Shown here one piece after another: positions 13,589-21,351 of a DNA stretch of 43,599 nucleotides. The position numbers and the translations under genes are program-made. A model generated the notes under the pieces. It made no database searches. It was given only the letters and a program-made list of their open reading frames with translations, and was not told the origin of the DNA. Source of the stretch: a virus; the IMG/VR virus record IMGVR_UViG_3300026116_000058, positions 1-43,599 of that record, one strand, 5' to 3'. Position 1 is the stretch's first letter; every line of letters starts with the position of its first letter.

Positions 13589-13929
13589 CAGTGCGCGCCC
13601 AACAGACGATGCAGGAGTTCCAAAATGACGGCCCCGGTTCCTGCGCCGAGGGATAACGTAATCGCCACGCGTTTGCGCGATGGGTGTGGAACCACATCCG
13701 GCAGCATGATCGCCTTGACCAACACTTCCAACGCGCCGATCCGTTCGTGATGCGCCGATTCGCGCTTCTCCAACGCCCCCACGCGGCCGTTTTGCTTTTC
13801 CAAGCGCTCGATGATCCCGTTCAGTCCGCGCAGCATCTCTTGACGGAGCGTTTCGATGTTCCTGAGCAGTTCATCGCGCACGTAGTCAGGCATGTCAGTG
13901 GCGTCGGGGAGGAAGGCAAAGCCCAGCAT
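13588..13929 (-). CDS. Coiled-coil protein with C-terminal membrane helix, XhlA-like
   Basis: 113 residues. A long coiled coil (NIETLRQEMLRGLNGIIERL then EKQNGRVGALEKR) is followed by a basic patch and a C-terminal hydrophobic helix (VAITLSLGAGTGAVILELL). The same order occurs in XhlA-type proteins that work with holins. It begins 5 bases after the tail-fibre stop. A second in-frame ATG at 13893 has no better site. Lysis role inferred from architecture and position. Confidence 0.6.
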   Translation of the reverse strand: MLGFAFLPDATDMPDYVRDELLRNIETLRQEMLRGLNGIIERLEKQNGRVGALEKRESAHHERIGALEVLVKAIMLPDVVPHPSRKRVAITLSLGAGTGAVILELLHRLLGAH

Positions 13930-13934
13930 CGTTC

Positions 13935-14576
13935 TTATGTCGTGCTACCGATGCTGACGAGCCAAGTGCTGTCGCCATCGCTATCGCAATCCGCTACCTT
14001 GCCAGCAGCGAGCGTGAGCGTGGCGTTGCCGTTGATCAGATCTGCACCCGCAGCGGTGAGGGTCGCGGCATTGGCGCTGAAGTTGTAAATCTTGAGTGGG
14101 AGTCCATTCCCACCGGCCGTGCTACTCCGTGTCGTGGCAGCTGGAAACTGAATCGCGCCAGCGCCAGAGGCGAGCGCAATGGTGACGGAGTTGTCTGACG
14201 AAAGTATTGCGTAGGGCAATGTGACGCCCTTCGCCCCCTCCGCCTGCACGTTGCCGTAACTTGCGGCGAAGATTTGACCGGGGTTGCCCACCCCGAGCCG
14301 GGAGTACAGTTCAGCCGTGGGCGTCAGTGGGACCGGATCCGCAGCGGGGCAGACAAACAGGTCATAGAGCGTCGGCAGCAGGAAGATCGTCGCGAAGCCC
14401 GACGTGTCCAGCACGATCGGGTTGGTGTTCGCGCTGTCGCCGTTCACATCTTCATAGGTCGCCAAGGGGGTACTGGTCCCGGCGACGTAGCTGTAGATCA
14501 ACCCGGAGGCCAGTGGCACCCCATCCAGATCGAAGAATTGGCCCGGAAACTGGAGCAGACTGAGCGCAATCGACAT
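13935..14576 (-). CDS. Tail fibre protein, 213 aa
   Basis: The N-terminal half has the motif of many phage fibre and tailspike heads: GQFFDLDGVPLASGLIYSYV, AGTSTPLATYEDVNGDSANT, NPIVLDTSGFATIF. The C-terminal half is a beta-rich repeat with many small residues and a GD-containing end (DSDGDSTWLV), typical of trimeric fibre shafts. It is short for a fibre, so it is probably an adaptor or a capping appendage. It lies after the ejection-protein genes and before the lysis-type cassette, as in other P22-like phages where the tailspike is the last virion gene. Confidence 0.75.
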   Translation of the reverse strand: MSIALSLLQFPGQFFDLDGVPLASGLIYSYVAGTSTPLATYEDVNGDSANTNPIVLDTSGFATIFLLPTLYDLFVCPAADPVPLTPTAELYSRLGVGNPGQIFAASYGNVQAEGAKGVTLPYAILSSDNSVTIALASGAGAIQFPAATTRSSTAGGNGLPLKIYNFSANAATLTAAGADLINGNATLTLAAGKVADCDSDGDSTWLVSIGSTT

Positions 14577-14595
14577 GTGTTAGCCTATGTGTCCC

Positions 14596-14766
14596 ATGCT
14601 GGTGCTTGAAATCGCTGGCGGCGGCGTCCTGCTGTTGGTCGGCATCTGGGGCTTCCTGTTTTTCCTCGATGTCATCGATGGCTGGACCTCGAAGATCACG
14701 GACGAGGAGGCGCGTCGTCGGGCGCATCTGACGTTTCTGGGGAAATGGCCCCCAACGCAGCCCTGA
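14596..14766 (+). CDS. Possible antisense small membrane protein, 56 aa
   Basis: A + strand frame in the 119-base gap between two leftward genes, overlapping the 3' end of the ejection-protein gene by 71 bases. The product has one membrane helix (residues 8-25, GGGVLLLVGIWGFLFFLD) and a charged tail (TSKITDEEARRRAH), and third positions are GC-rich. No clear Shine-Dalgarno. It could be a real counter-oriented cargo peptide or chance; no promoter is seen. Confidence 0.35.
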   Translation: MLVLEIAGGGVLLLVGIWGFLFFLDVIDGWTSKITDEEARRRAHLTFLGKWPPTQP

Positions 14767-15931
14767 GCAGTTGCGGCGACACTCGCGCGGCCGTGGCTGC
14801 TGAATTAAACATGCCCCGCGCCAACAGCGACTTCGCCGCCGCACTCCGATCGATCACCGCCGCAAGAAACGTCGTCGGGTTGTGCGTCACCCACGCCAAT
14901 CCGATCGGATCGTGATTCCCCGACAGCGCAATCCGCTTCCCCACCGCATCCAGCGAGGCCATCAAGCGCGTGTCTCGCGCGTTCATGTCCTTGATCTGTG
15001 GCGCTTCTGCCTCGATTTCTTCCTTGAGCCCGCGGGCGAGCGCCTTCTGCGCTTCGACTTGCCCTGACGATAGTTCGCCGTACTTGCTGCCAATCTGCTG
15101 ATACGTACCGACCTTCATCGCCTGCGCTTCTGGCAAGGTCAGATTGCCCGGCATCGTCGGATGGTTCATGAACCGCTGCACGGTCTGACCAACCGCCCGA
15201 AGATCCTTCGACGGATCCACCTGCTCACTCAGGCGCTGTGCGGTCTGCAATGTGCGAGCGGCGACGTTCTTCTTGTCCACCACGGCGCTGTCACCGAGCA
15301 AGCGCTGGAGCAGCGCATCACGATTCGACAGCGCATCCTTGATCTCCTGGTTGTTCTGTGAGAAGAGCTTCGTGAGCTTCTTGAAGCCGCCCTCCGTGAC
15401 GCTGATCCCTTCATCCAGCATGGACTTGGCCAGTTGCTGGCCGGTGATGCCGTATTCCTTCAGCGTGGACATGCCCGGCTTGAGCGCGGTTTGCATCAAC
15501 CAGGGCGCCGCCTTCCCCATCGCCGCCCCGAAGCCGCCCCCAAGCGCCTCGGCGCCGCCCTGGATGGCGCCTTGTGTCGCCACGCCTGCCGCATCAGGCT
15601 GTTCACCGCTGACGGCCTGACGTGCCGCCTCCCCGGCCGCGCCACTGAGCGCTGCGCCAGCAATGACCGGAATGAGCCCAGCGCCGCCAGTCGCCGCGCC
15701 CCCGATGGCGCCGGCGATCAGCGGGAGATTTTCTTTCTTCAGCAACGGTAGCGGGCTGGCCTCGTAGGCGGCGGACTTCAGCCGATCCCAGGTCGAAGGT
15801 TCGCTCGCGACCTGCGATGTTCCGCCACCGCCGGTCGAATTGAGCGCGGCCGAGATTTCCGCATCCGTCGCATCGGGCGGAAATTCATGCACCACGCCAT
15901 CAGGCGTCTGGACTCGACGCGGGTCGGCCAT
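14696..15931 (-). CDS. Ejection (pilot) protein, gp16-like position
   Basis: 411 residues. The N-terminus carries VQTPDGVVHEFPPDATDAEI, a motif common at the start of internal virion proteins. Residues about 65-115 are Gly/Ala-rich and hydrophobic (LIAGAIGGAATGGAGLIPVI), suited to crossing or making a membrane channel. Residues 150-340 are helical and charged. In P22 order this is the last of three ejection proteins that leave the virion with the DNA and form the trans-envelope conduit. The start overlaps the previous stop (TAATG). Assignment rests on motif, composition and order. Confidence 0.7.
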   Translation of the reverse strand: MADPRRVQTPDGVVHEFPPDATDAEISAALNSTGGGGTSQVASEPSTWDRLKSAAYEASPLPLLKKENLPLIAGAIGGAATGGAGLIPVIAGAALSGAAGEAARQAVSGEQPDAAGVATQGAIQGGAEALGGGFGAAMGKAAPWLMQTALKPGMSTLKEYGITGQQLAKSMLDEGISVTEGGFKKLTKLFSQNNQEIKDALSNRDALLQRLLGDSAVVDKKNVAARTLQTAQRLSEQVDPSKDLRAVGQTVQRFMNHPTMPGNLTLPEAQAMKVGTYQQIGSKYGELSSGQVEAQKALARGLKEEIEAEAPQIKDMNARDTRLMASLDAVGKRIALSGNHDPIGLAWVTHNPTTFLAAVIDRSAAAKSLLARGMFNSAATAARVSPQLLRAALGAISPETSDAPDDAPPRP

Positions 15932-17478
15932 TACTGCGGTACCAGCTTTCCGGAGGCGTCACGCTTCCATTGCTGCACCTTGCCGCCGGCGGGGGCCTGT
16001 GGCGCGGCAGCGGGCTGCGGCTGGCCACCCATGCGCTCGTTGATGTGATCGATGGTGGCACCATAGCCATCCATCGTCAGTTGCATCTCTTTCCGCATCA
16101 ACTGCGTTTGCTTGGCGAGCGTGCCCTTGCTGAAGCTGGCTGACAGCAGCGTCGCGGCTTCTCGGCGTGCGGCGTCTGTCGAACCTTGCGCGGATCCAGT
16201 CCCGCCGCTCATGATCTTGGCGTATTCGCTCGTCGCGGTCTGAATGGCGTTCAGCAGCATCGTCGCGTCTGGATCGCCTTCGATCTTCGTCTTGCCAGCG
16301 AGAATGGCTTGGTTCAGCAGCGGAATGCGCGTTCGGTTCACCTTGGACGACAGGCTGTCCACAATGTCCAGTTGCGCGAGCGCCTTCTGCTCATAGGCCG
16401 AGGCCGCGTCAGACATCGATTGCATCTTGCTCAGGGACTTCCCATCCGCGGCGTAGGAGGCTTGACGCTGGATCGCGGCGACTGGACTCTGCCCGATCAG
16501 CCGCGCCTGTTCCGCCGCCTTGTTGATGATGGCGGCGCGAGCCGGGCCGTTGCCCATGCCCATCGTCGGCATCTTGCCGGTCAGCCGGAACTGTGTCGCG
16601 GCGTAGTCCACCCCTTCAGATGTCAGCGCTCCGCTCCCACCACCAGCCTGCGCCGTGGATACCCGTACGATGGTCCCGGCTTCCTTGAACCCGCGATGGA
16701 TCTGCTCAATGTCCTTTTGCGAGGGTTCCTGACCAGGGTGATCGCGCTTCCACGCTTTGATGGCTTCGATCTCCGCGCCTTGCGTTTTGTCTTCTTGCGG
16801 CTTCTGCTGGGCTGTGATGTAGGCTTGGGCACTCGCCTGATCCGGGAAGTACTGCCCCAGCGATCCCAGCCCGGCCTGTTTCACGAGTCCATCCGCAATC
16901 GTGCGCTTCTGCGGTGTGTCGGCCCCGGCATAGAGGGTGGCCACCGACTCGCGGGCCTTCCCATCCACCAAGAGCTGTGCGGCTTTCTGCTGCGTATCCA
17001 CGAACTGATCCGCGCTCTGCCCCATGCGGATCAATCCATCACGGAGATCGTCGCTGTAGGGCCGACGCACATAGGGAGTGAGCTGGGGCGCCATCTTCGT
17101 GATCGCCCCACTTACGTCCTGCCAGTTGTCGGCATTCGCGCCTTGCAGGAGTGACAGCCCCTGATTGAGTTGCGCCTTGCCGACTTCCAGATCCTTCAGG
17201 TGCGCTTGTGCCCCGGCCGTCCGCGCTTGGCCGATCTGCTCGGCGAGCTTCTGCGCCTGCATCGGAAACTCGCGGCCCATCTCAGTGACGAGGCGATCTG
17301 GATCGTCGCCGTACTGCTGCGCGAGCTGGTGCAGGCGCTGTTGCGCGGCCATGTCCTGTTGGGCCTGCTGCGCTTGCGCCTGACGGACTTTGATGATCGC
17401 GGCGTTGTCCAACATCCCCTGATAATCCACAGGGGCCGGAGGCCGCGCGGCGAGGATGGCTGAGGGGTCCAGAGGCAT
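15931..17478 (-). CDS. Internal virion / ejection protein, 515 aa
   Basis: Gln/Ala-rich N-terminal coiled coil (IIKVRQAQAQQAQQDMAAQQ) followed by long helical segments and a C-terminal helical domain with many Lys and Gln, then a PQPAAAPQAPAGG linker and a short basic end. No membrane helix or enzyme motif. Location between the gp20-like and gp16-like proteins suggests a DNA-ejection component. It starts 4 bases after the stop of the preceding gene. Exact family not recognised. Confidence 0.65.
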   Translation of the reverse strand: MPLDPSAILAARPPAPVDYQGMLDNAAIIKVRQAQAQQAQQDMAAQQRLHQLAQQYGDDPDRLVTEMGREFPMQAQKLAEQIGQARTAGAQAHLKDLEVGKAQLNQGLSLLQGANADNWQDVSGAITKMAPQLTPYVRRPYSDDLRDGLIRMGQSADQFVDTQQKAAQLLVDGKARESVATLYAGADTPQKRTIADGLVKQAGLGSLGQYFPDQASAQAYITAQQKPQEDKTQGAEIEAIKAWKRDHPGQEPSQKDIEQIHRGFKEAGTIVRVSTAQAGGGSGALTSEGVDYAATQFRLTGKMPTMGMGNGPARAAIINKAAEQARLIGQSPVAAIQRQASYAADGKSLSKMQSMSDAASAYEQKALAQLDIVDSLSSKVNRTRIPLLNQAILAGKTKIEGDPDATMLLNAIQTATSEYAKIMSGGTGSAQGSTDAARREAATLLSASFSKGTLAKQTQLMRKEMQLTMDGYGATIDHINERMGGQPQPAAAPQAPAGGKVQQWKRDASGKLVPQ

Positions 17479-17482
17479 CGCG

Positions 17483-18637
17483 TTAGCCGTTCTGCACGGG
17501 AATAGTGTTCACGCCGTAGCCATTCACGCCCATCGGGTTGTAGCCGTTCGGTGCGGCCTGATAGGGATTCTGCGCGTTGAGATACGACGACGCGCCGATC
17601 TGGCCGATGTTGTTGATCGCGCTGCCCCAGAGGTTGCCCTGCGCGGTGCTGCCGGCCGCATTCGCATTGCCGATGCCAGCGAGTGTGTTGCTCGCGGAGT
17701 TCGCATAACCTGACGCTGCGTTGCCAGTCATCGCCGCCGCGTTCTCTCCCAAGCCCGCGAGGTTGAACAGGTTCCCTACTTGGCGCTGATAGGCGGGTCC
17801 TGCGACGGAGTTGCCGATGTAGCCGCCCAGTTCCTTCAGGAGCCCTCCTGACAGCAGCGTGCCTTTCGCCGCCGCGCTGTGCTGAATCGCGCGCATCGCT
17901 TCATCGAAATCGAACTTGTAGCCGGGCGTGTCCTGAATGATCTTCGTCGGATCGCCACCCGCGCCCATCAGGCTCCCCGCGAGTCCTGCGCCTGCGCCGA
18001 TAGTCCCGAGTGAGCCGCCGGAGCCTGCCGTGGAGTTCGCTGGGTCGCTCAACCACTGCCAGTTGGCATCGCCCGCCGGCAACACGTCGAAGCCTTGCCC
18101 GTTGGCGCTCACCCAATCGCCGGCCCGCTGTCCCCCGTTCGTCCAGTTCTGCCCCGGATACTTCTGGTTCAGGTAATTCGTCACCTGATCCATAACCTGT
18201 GGGTTGCCACGGAACTGCTGCGGGCTGATGCCGAGTTCTTGTGCGGCTTGCATGAACTCGGACTGGTAGTCACCGCCTGACTGTGGCTGCACACCGCCCA
18301 ACTGACCGCCAGTCACGCCGGTGTTGCCACCACCGCCCTGTAGCGTCTGATAGGGACCGAAATCGCCCGGCTGGAGTTGACTGGCGTCGGTGTAGGGCTG
18401 TCCAGTCCGCGGATTGATAAGCGGCGGACCAGCCACCACTGCGGAACCAGTAATCGGCCCCTGCTGATAGGGCTGCGGCTGTGTCTGAATGCGCGGATCG
18501 GCACTCGTAATCGCCGGAGGCGCGTAGAATCCAGGCGCGGTGATCGACCCGTCAGGCGCATACGTCGCGCCGCCGAGTTGACCACCTGTCACGCCGGTAT
18601 TCGTCGCAGTCGGAAACTGCGTGAAGAAGCTACCCAT
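17483..18637 (-). CDS. DNA transfer / ejection protein, Gly-Asn rich, 384 aa
   Basis: The start is placed at the ATG 18637 (MGSFFTQFPTATNTG). A longer frame exists but lies in the upstream gene, and 8 bases overlap is normal here. The C-terminal half has a strong family pattern of podovirus DNA transfer proteins: PGYKFDFDEAMRAIQHSAAA, KGTLLSGGLLKELGGYIGN, then LFNLAGLGENAAAMTGNAA and repeated GNANAAG. The N-terminal half is low complexity (Gly, Gln, Pro, Tyr) and holds two copies of NTGVTGGQLGG. It probably sits in the mature capsid and enters the cell with the DNA. Confidence 0.75.
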   Translation of the reverse strand: MGSFFTQFPTATNTGVTGGQLGGATYAPDGSITAPGFYAPPAITSADPRIQTQPQPYQQGPITGSAVVAGPPLINPRTGQPYTDASQLQPGDFGPYQTLQGGGGNTGVTGGQLGGVQPQSGGDYQSEFMQAAQELGISPQQFRGNPQVMDQVTNYLNQKYPGQNWTNGGQRAGDWVSANGQGFDVLPAGDANWQWLSDPANSTAGSGGSLGTIGAGAGLAGSLMGAGGDPTKIIQDTPGYKFDFDEAMRAIQHSAAAKGTLLSGGLLKELGGYIGNSVAGPAYQRQVGNLFNLAGLGENAAAMTGNAASGYANSASNTLAGIGNANAAGSTAQGNLWGSAINNIGQIGASSYLNAQNPYQAAPNGYNPMGVNGYGVNTIPVQNG

Positions 18638-19229
18638 TGGCTGGCCCCAAGACTTTACCGGTCGGATCTTCCTTCTGCGCCTGTGCAACCTGATTCGCAG
18701 GAATCATGTAGACCGTCCCATCCGAATGCTGAAACTTCAGCGTAGGGATGGGTGAGCTGTGCGGCGCGTAACCCGTCGCCGTGTTGTTCGCGAACCCCCC
18801 TGGATCACCCAAGGTGTTCGTGCCGGGGACCTGTCCCGCATATCCGCCGTTCTTCGACGGATCCGAGATCGCGCCCATCTGCATCGGATAGTTGGCCGAC
18901 GAATCGCGCGTCAGGCCATCGCTCTGGCCACCCCCGCCCATCAGGCTCCCAGCCATACTCGCGCCTTGACCGATGGTCCCCAGCGCTCCCGCATTCAGCC
19001 CGAGCAGGTTCATCAGGCCGTTGGGGGATCCGAGCGCTTCGGTGCCCGCATTGCGGTACGGGGCGAGATCGCCGCGCGTCGTGTTGTAGATGTCCTTCTG
19101 CAACGCGAGCGATTGCTGACCCGCCTCGGTTTCAGCCTGGGTGGCTTTGCTGGCGGCGTGCGATCCGATCGCGGCGCCTCCAATGGAGCCTGCGCCCGCG
19201 ATGATGCCGCCGACTACGGCTGCTGGCAT
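18630..19229 (-). CDS. gp7-like virion protein with N-terminal hydrophobic segment, 199 aa
   Basis: The start at 19229 is fixed by GAGAGGAA 7 bases upstream; the longer frame (from 19253) has no such site. The N-terminus (MPAAVVGGIIAGAGSIGGAA, then IGSHAASKATQAETEAG) is typical of podovirus DNA-ejection proteins such as P22 gp7: a Gly-rich membrane-active helix, then Ala/Gln helix (LQKDIYNTTRGDLAPYRNAG). It shares LGTIGxGAxxAGSLMGxGG with its neighbour. Its C-terminus (TLKFQHSDGTVYMIPANQV) is a small beta unit. First of the ejection-protein set. Confidence 0.75.
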   Translation of the reverse strand: MPAAVVGGIIAGAGSIGGAAIGSHAASKATQAETEAGQQSLALQKDIYNTTRGDLAPYRNAGTEALGSPNGLMNLLGLNAGALGTIGQGASMAGSLMGGGGQSDGLTRDSSANYPMQMGAISDPSKNGGYAGQVPGTNTLGDPGGFANNTATGYAPHSSPIPTLKFQHSDGTVYMIPANQVAQAQKEDPTGKVLGPANG

Positions 19230-19609
19230 GATGCGTTCCTCTCCGGTGTCCACGAATAGAACTGCGCGCCCACAGGACTCGCGCCGAGATGTGCGAGCAA
19301 CCCCGCGACATGCGTATCCCCATCCGCCGCCGCTGTCAGCACGGTCGGAATGCCTTGCGCTTTCAACAGGGCCCGCATCCCTTGCAACAGCCGCCGTCCG
19401 ACCGCGCCGCCCTTCTGGTGATGCGGATCAATCGCGATGCCTTCCAGGTGCGGCAGTCCCACCAGTGCCCACTGGCCGACGATCTGCCCTTCATCGGTTT
19501 CAACCACCAGCACTTTGCAATCGTCCTCGGTATGGGTCGCGAGGATCGCGCACAGGGGTGTCCCCGAGAGGCGATCCCATTCGCGCTGGGGCAGGAGCCG
19601 TGTCGTCAT
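19214..19609 (-). CDS. GNAT-family N-acetyltransferase
   Basis: 131 residues with the GNAT core: beta strand and motif A HLEGIAIDPHHQKGGAVG (54-71) where QKGGAVG is the acetyl-CoA pyrophosphate loop, followed by RRLLQGMRALLKAQG and the motif B region (DTHVAGLLAHLGA). Such enzymes move an acetyl group to an amine; here the substrate is unknown. It lies inside the virion operon, 16 bases overlapping the gp7-like gene, so it is made at virion-assembly time. It might acetylate virion proteins or host surface or defence molecules. The truncated length suggests a single GNAT domain only. Confidence 0.85.
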   Translation of the reverse strand: MTTRLLPQREWDRLSGTPLCAILATHTEDDCKVLVVETDEGQIVGQWALVGLPHLEGIAIDPHHQKGGAVGRRLLQGMRALLKAQGIPTVLTAAADGDTHVAGLLAHLGASPVGAQFYSWTPERNASCQQP

Positions 19610-19612
19610 GAC

Positions 19613-20314
19613 CTAACTGAACTCCCAGATCACAAGCACGCCGTTTCCACCCGCCCCGCCCGCCGTGGCTGCGCCACCATTCAACGTCAAGCCACCCGAC
19701 CCGCCGCACCCATAGCGGCCCCCAGTTACGCCTGTGTTTTGGGCAATTCGCTGTAGCGCCTGCCCGCCAAAAGGCCCGGCCGCGCCATAGCCTGAACTCC
19801 CGACCGTGCCAGAAGGACAATACGCATCGCCGCCCGCGTTGCCATCAAACGCAAGGTCGCCCGTGCAACTCGCCGCTGCTCCACCCACCCCACCAAGCGC
19901 AAACAATGGCGTTGTCGTGGCCGCCATCCCCGCGCCACCGACGCCGCCCTTTGCCACCACGGTTGTCGTGTTGAAGGTCGTATCGTTGCCGTTATTGCCT
20001 GGGTTATTTCCTGCCGTGCCTGCCGTGCCTCCTGCTCCGACCGAGACCGTCACCGGACTCGCCGGGAGCGTCGTCAGGAAACTCTCCACGTAACACCCAG
20101 ATCCTCCACCCCCGCCCCCAGCCGCAGATACCGCCGCCGTTGCCCCGCCTCCACCGGCCCCTCCCGCGCCAAGCGCCATCACCAGCAGCGCCCGCGTGCC
20201 GGACGGATAGGTATAGCTCGTCGTGCCTTGGAGGATCACCTGTTGTGAGGTATAGGCATATCCGGCAGGTCGCCCAGCGACGGGGGTGCCGTCAGCGTTA
20301 TAGATCTGCTGCAT
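19613..20314 (-). CDS. Glycine-rich tail adhesin A, 233 aa
   Basis: Start at the ATG 20314, with GGGAG 8 bases upstream and TAATG overlap with the upstream paralogue. Very Gly/Ala-rich (LGAGGAGGGGATAAVSAAGG) with a C-terminal end GGAGGNGVLVIWEFS. The design (short N-terminal beta part, long polyglycine region, aromatic end) resembles glycine-rich fibre-tip adhesins such as those on some T-even phages, which bind receptors through loops between polyglycine helices. It is paralogous to the next gene. Likely receptor binding; which of the two is dominant is unknown. Confidence 0.7.
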   Translation of the reverse strand: MQQIYNADGTPVAGRPAGYAYTSQQVILQGTTSYTYPSGTRALLVMALGAGGAGGGGATAAVSAAGGGGGGSGCYVESFLTTLPASPVTVSVGAGGTAGTAGNNPGNNGNDTTFNTTTVVAKGGVGGAGMAATTTPLFALGGVGGAAASCTGDLAFDGNAGGDAYCPSGTVGSSGYGAAGPFGGQALQRIAQNTGVTGGRYGCGGSGGLTLNGGAATAGGAGGNGVLVIWEFS

Positions 20315-21015
20315 TAGTAAAACTCCCACACAACGATCACGCCGTTTCCACCGGCCCCCCCGGTGCCAGCCCCGCCCGCGTTGATACTGAATCCTCCAGA
20401 TCCGCCTGCGCCATACTTTCCACCAGCGGCGCCGGTGCCTTGCGTCGTTCGTCCGGCAGGCCCCCCTCCAAATGGCCCGTTTCCACCACGCCCGTTAATT
20501 GCCACCGTGCCCGACACGCGATGGAGCACAACCGAACTATTCCCACTCCCAAAATAGTCCGCTGCTCCTAGGTTTGTGCTCTGCCCTTGGCCGCCTAATC
20601 CAAACACTTCTGAGGTGCCAGTTCCAAGTGATGCACCAGTAGCAGCGTTGTTCATCGTCATATAGTTAAACCCGTTGGCATCTGCGAACGACGTGGCTAT
20701 ACCTGAGGCTCCCGCGACGCCTCCCGCACCTACGGTCGCAGTGAAGATCACATTTGAGGACGTGGCAATAGGCACGGTCACCATGTACACGCTTCCAGCC
20801 CCACCGCAGCCCAGAGCGATTTGCGCGGCAGACGAATTCACCGAACTCGATCCGCCGCCGCCCCCACCGATGCCCTCGACAATCAACACGCGACAGCCAA
20901 CCGGCGTCGTATAGGTGTTCGCTCCGGTCGCCGTGATCACGGTGCGCGACCCTAACAGTGCCCCCGTCATCTGCAGCTGAATCAGCACGCCGCTGCGGTT
21001 CATCAACCACTGCAC
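20314..21015 (-). CDS. Glycine-rich tail adhesin B, 233 aa
   Basis: Same length and plan as its downstream neighbour: a short N-terminal beta region, polyglycine stretch (GIGGGGGGSSSVNSS), and the nearly identical end GGAGGNGVIVVWEFY. The loops between glycine runs differ strongly, as expected for receptor-binding variants. It starts 1 base from the 110-residue accessory gene's stop. Probably a tail-tip adhesin. A tandem duplication followed by divergence explains the pair. Confidence 0.7.
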   Translation of the reverse strand: MQWLMNRSGVLIQLQMTGALLGSRTVITATGANTYTTPVGCRVLIVEGIGGGGGGSSSVNSSAAQIALGCGGAGSVYMVTVPIATSSNVIFTATVGAGGVAGASGIATSFADANGFNYMTMNNAATGASLGTGTSEVFGLGGQGQSTNLGAADYFGSGNSSVVLHRVSGTVAINGRGGNGPFGGGPAGRTTQGTGAAGGKYGAGGSGGFSINAGGAGTGGAGGNGVIVVWEFY

Positions 21016-21348
21016 TTAGCTGACCTCATCGCCCCATATCGTGACCGTCACCTTCGTGGCGACACTCGCGCCACCGGCGATGGTCTGCCCCGTTTCAAGC
21101 ATCAGCGGTTTCTCGAGGCCCCACGTCCAGTACCCGCCGGATGCCGGCAGGCTGATGACGTCGCTCGTGATCCGATTGGCGGCTGCCGTGCCCCCGATAC
21201 ACAGGCCGAACGTGCGCACTGAGGTATCCGTGTTGACCGCCGTCATGCCGGCCACGAGCCAGCTCCGTCCAGTCGGCACGGTCGCCAGCGTAGCGACGGT
21301 GTTTCCGAGTTGGCCCTGGTAGAGCACCTTGTACGCTTGGACAGACAT
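21016..21348 (-). CDS. Tail accessory protein, 110 aa
   Basis: Small all-beta protein with an end typical of phage fibre accessory proteins (KPLMLETGQTIAGGASVATK and VTVTIWGDEV). It resembles the 112-residue protein on the far side of the collagen-like fibre (22453-22791) in size and strand order. Probably a fibre-attachment or virion surface subunit. Confidence 0.6.
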   Translation of the reverse strand: MSVQAYKVLYQGQLGNTVATLATVPTGRSWLVAGMTAVNTDTSVRTFGLCIGGTAAANRITSDVISLPASGGYWTWGLEKPLMLETGQTIAGGASVATKVTVTIWGDEVS

Positions 21349-21351
21349 CCC

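Noticed and set aside
16186-17154. 322-codon + strand frame
   Set aside because: Antisense to the 515-residue ejection protein; Arg/His/Leu-rich composition typical of GC-rich shadows, no ribosome site.
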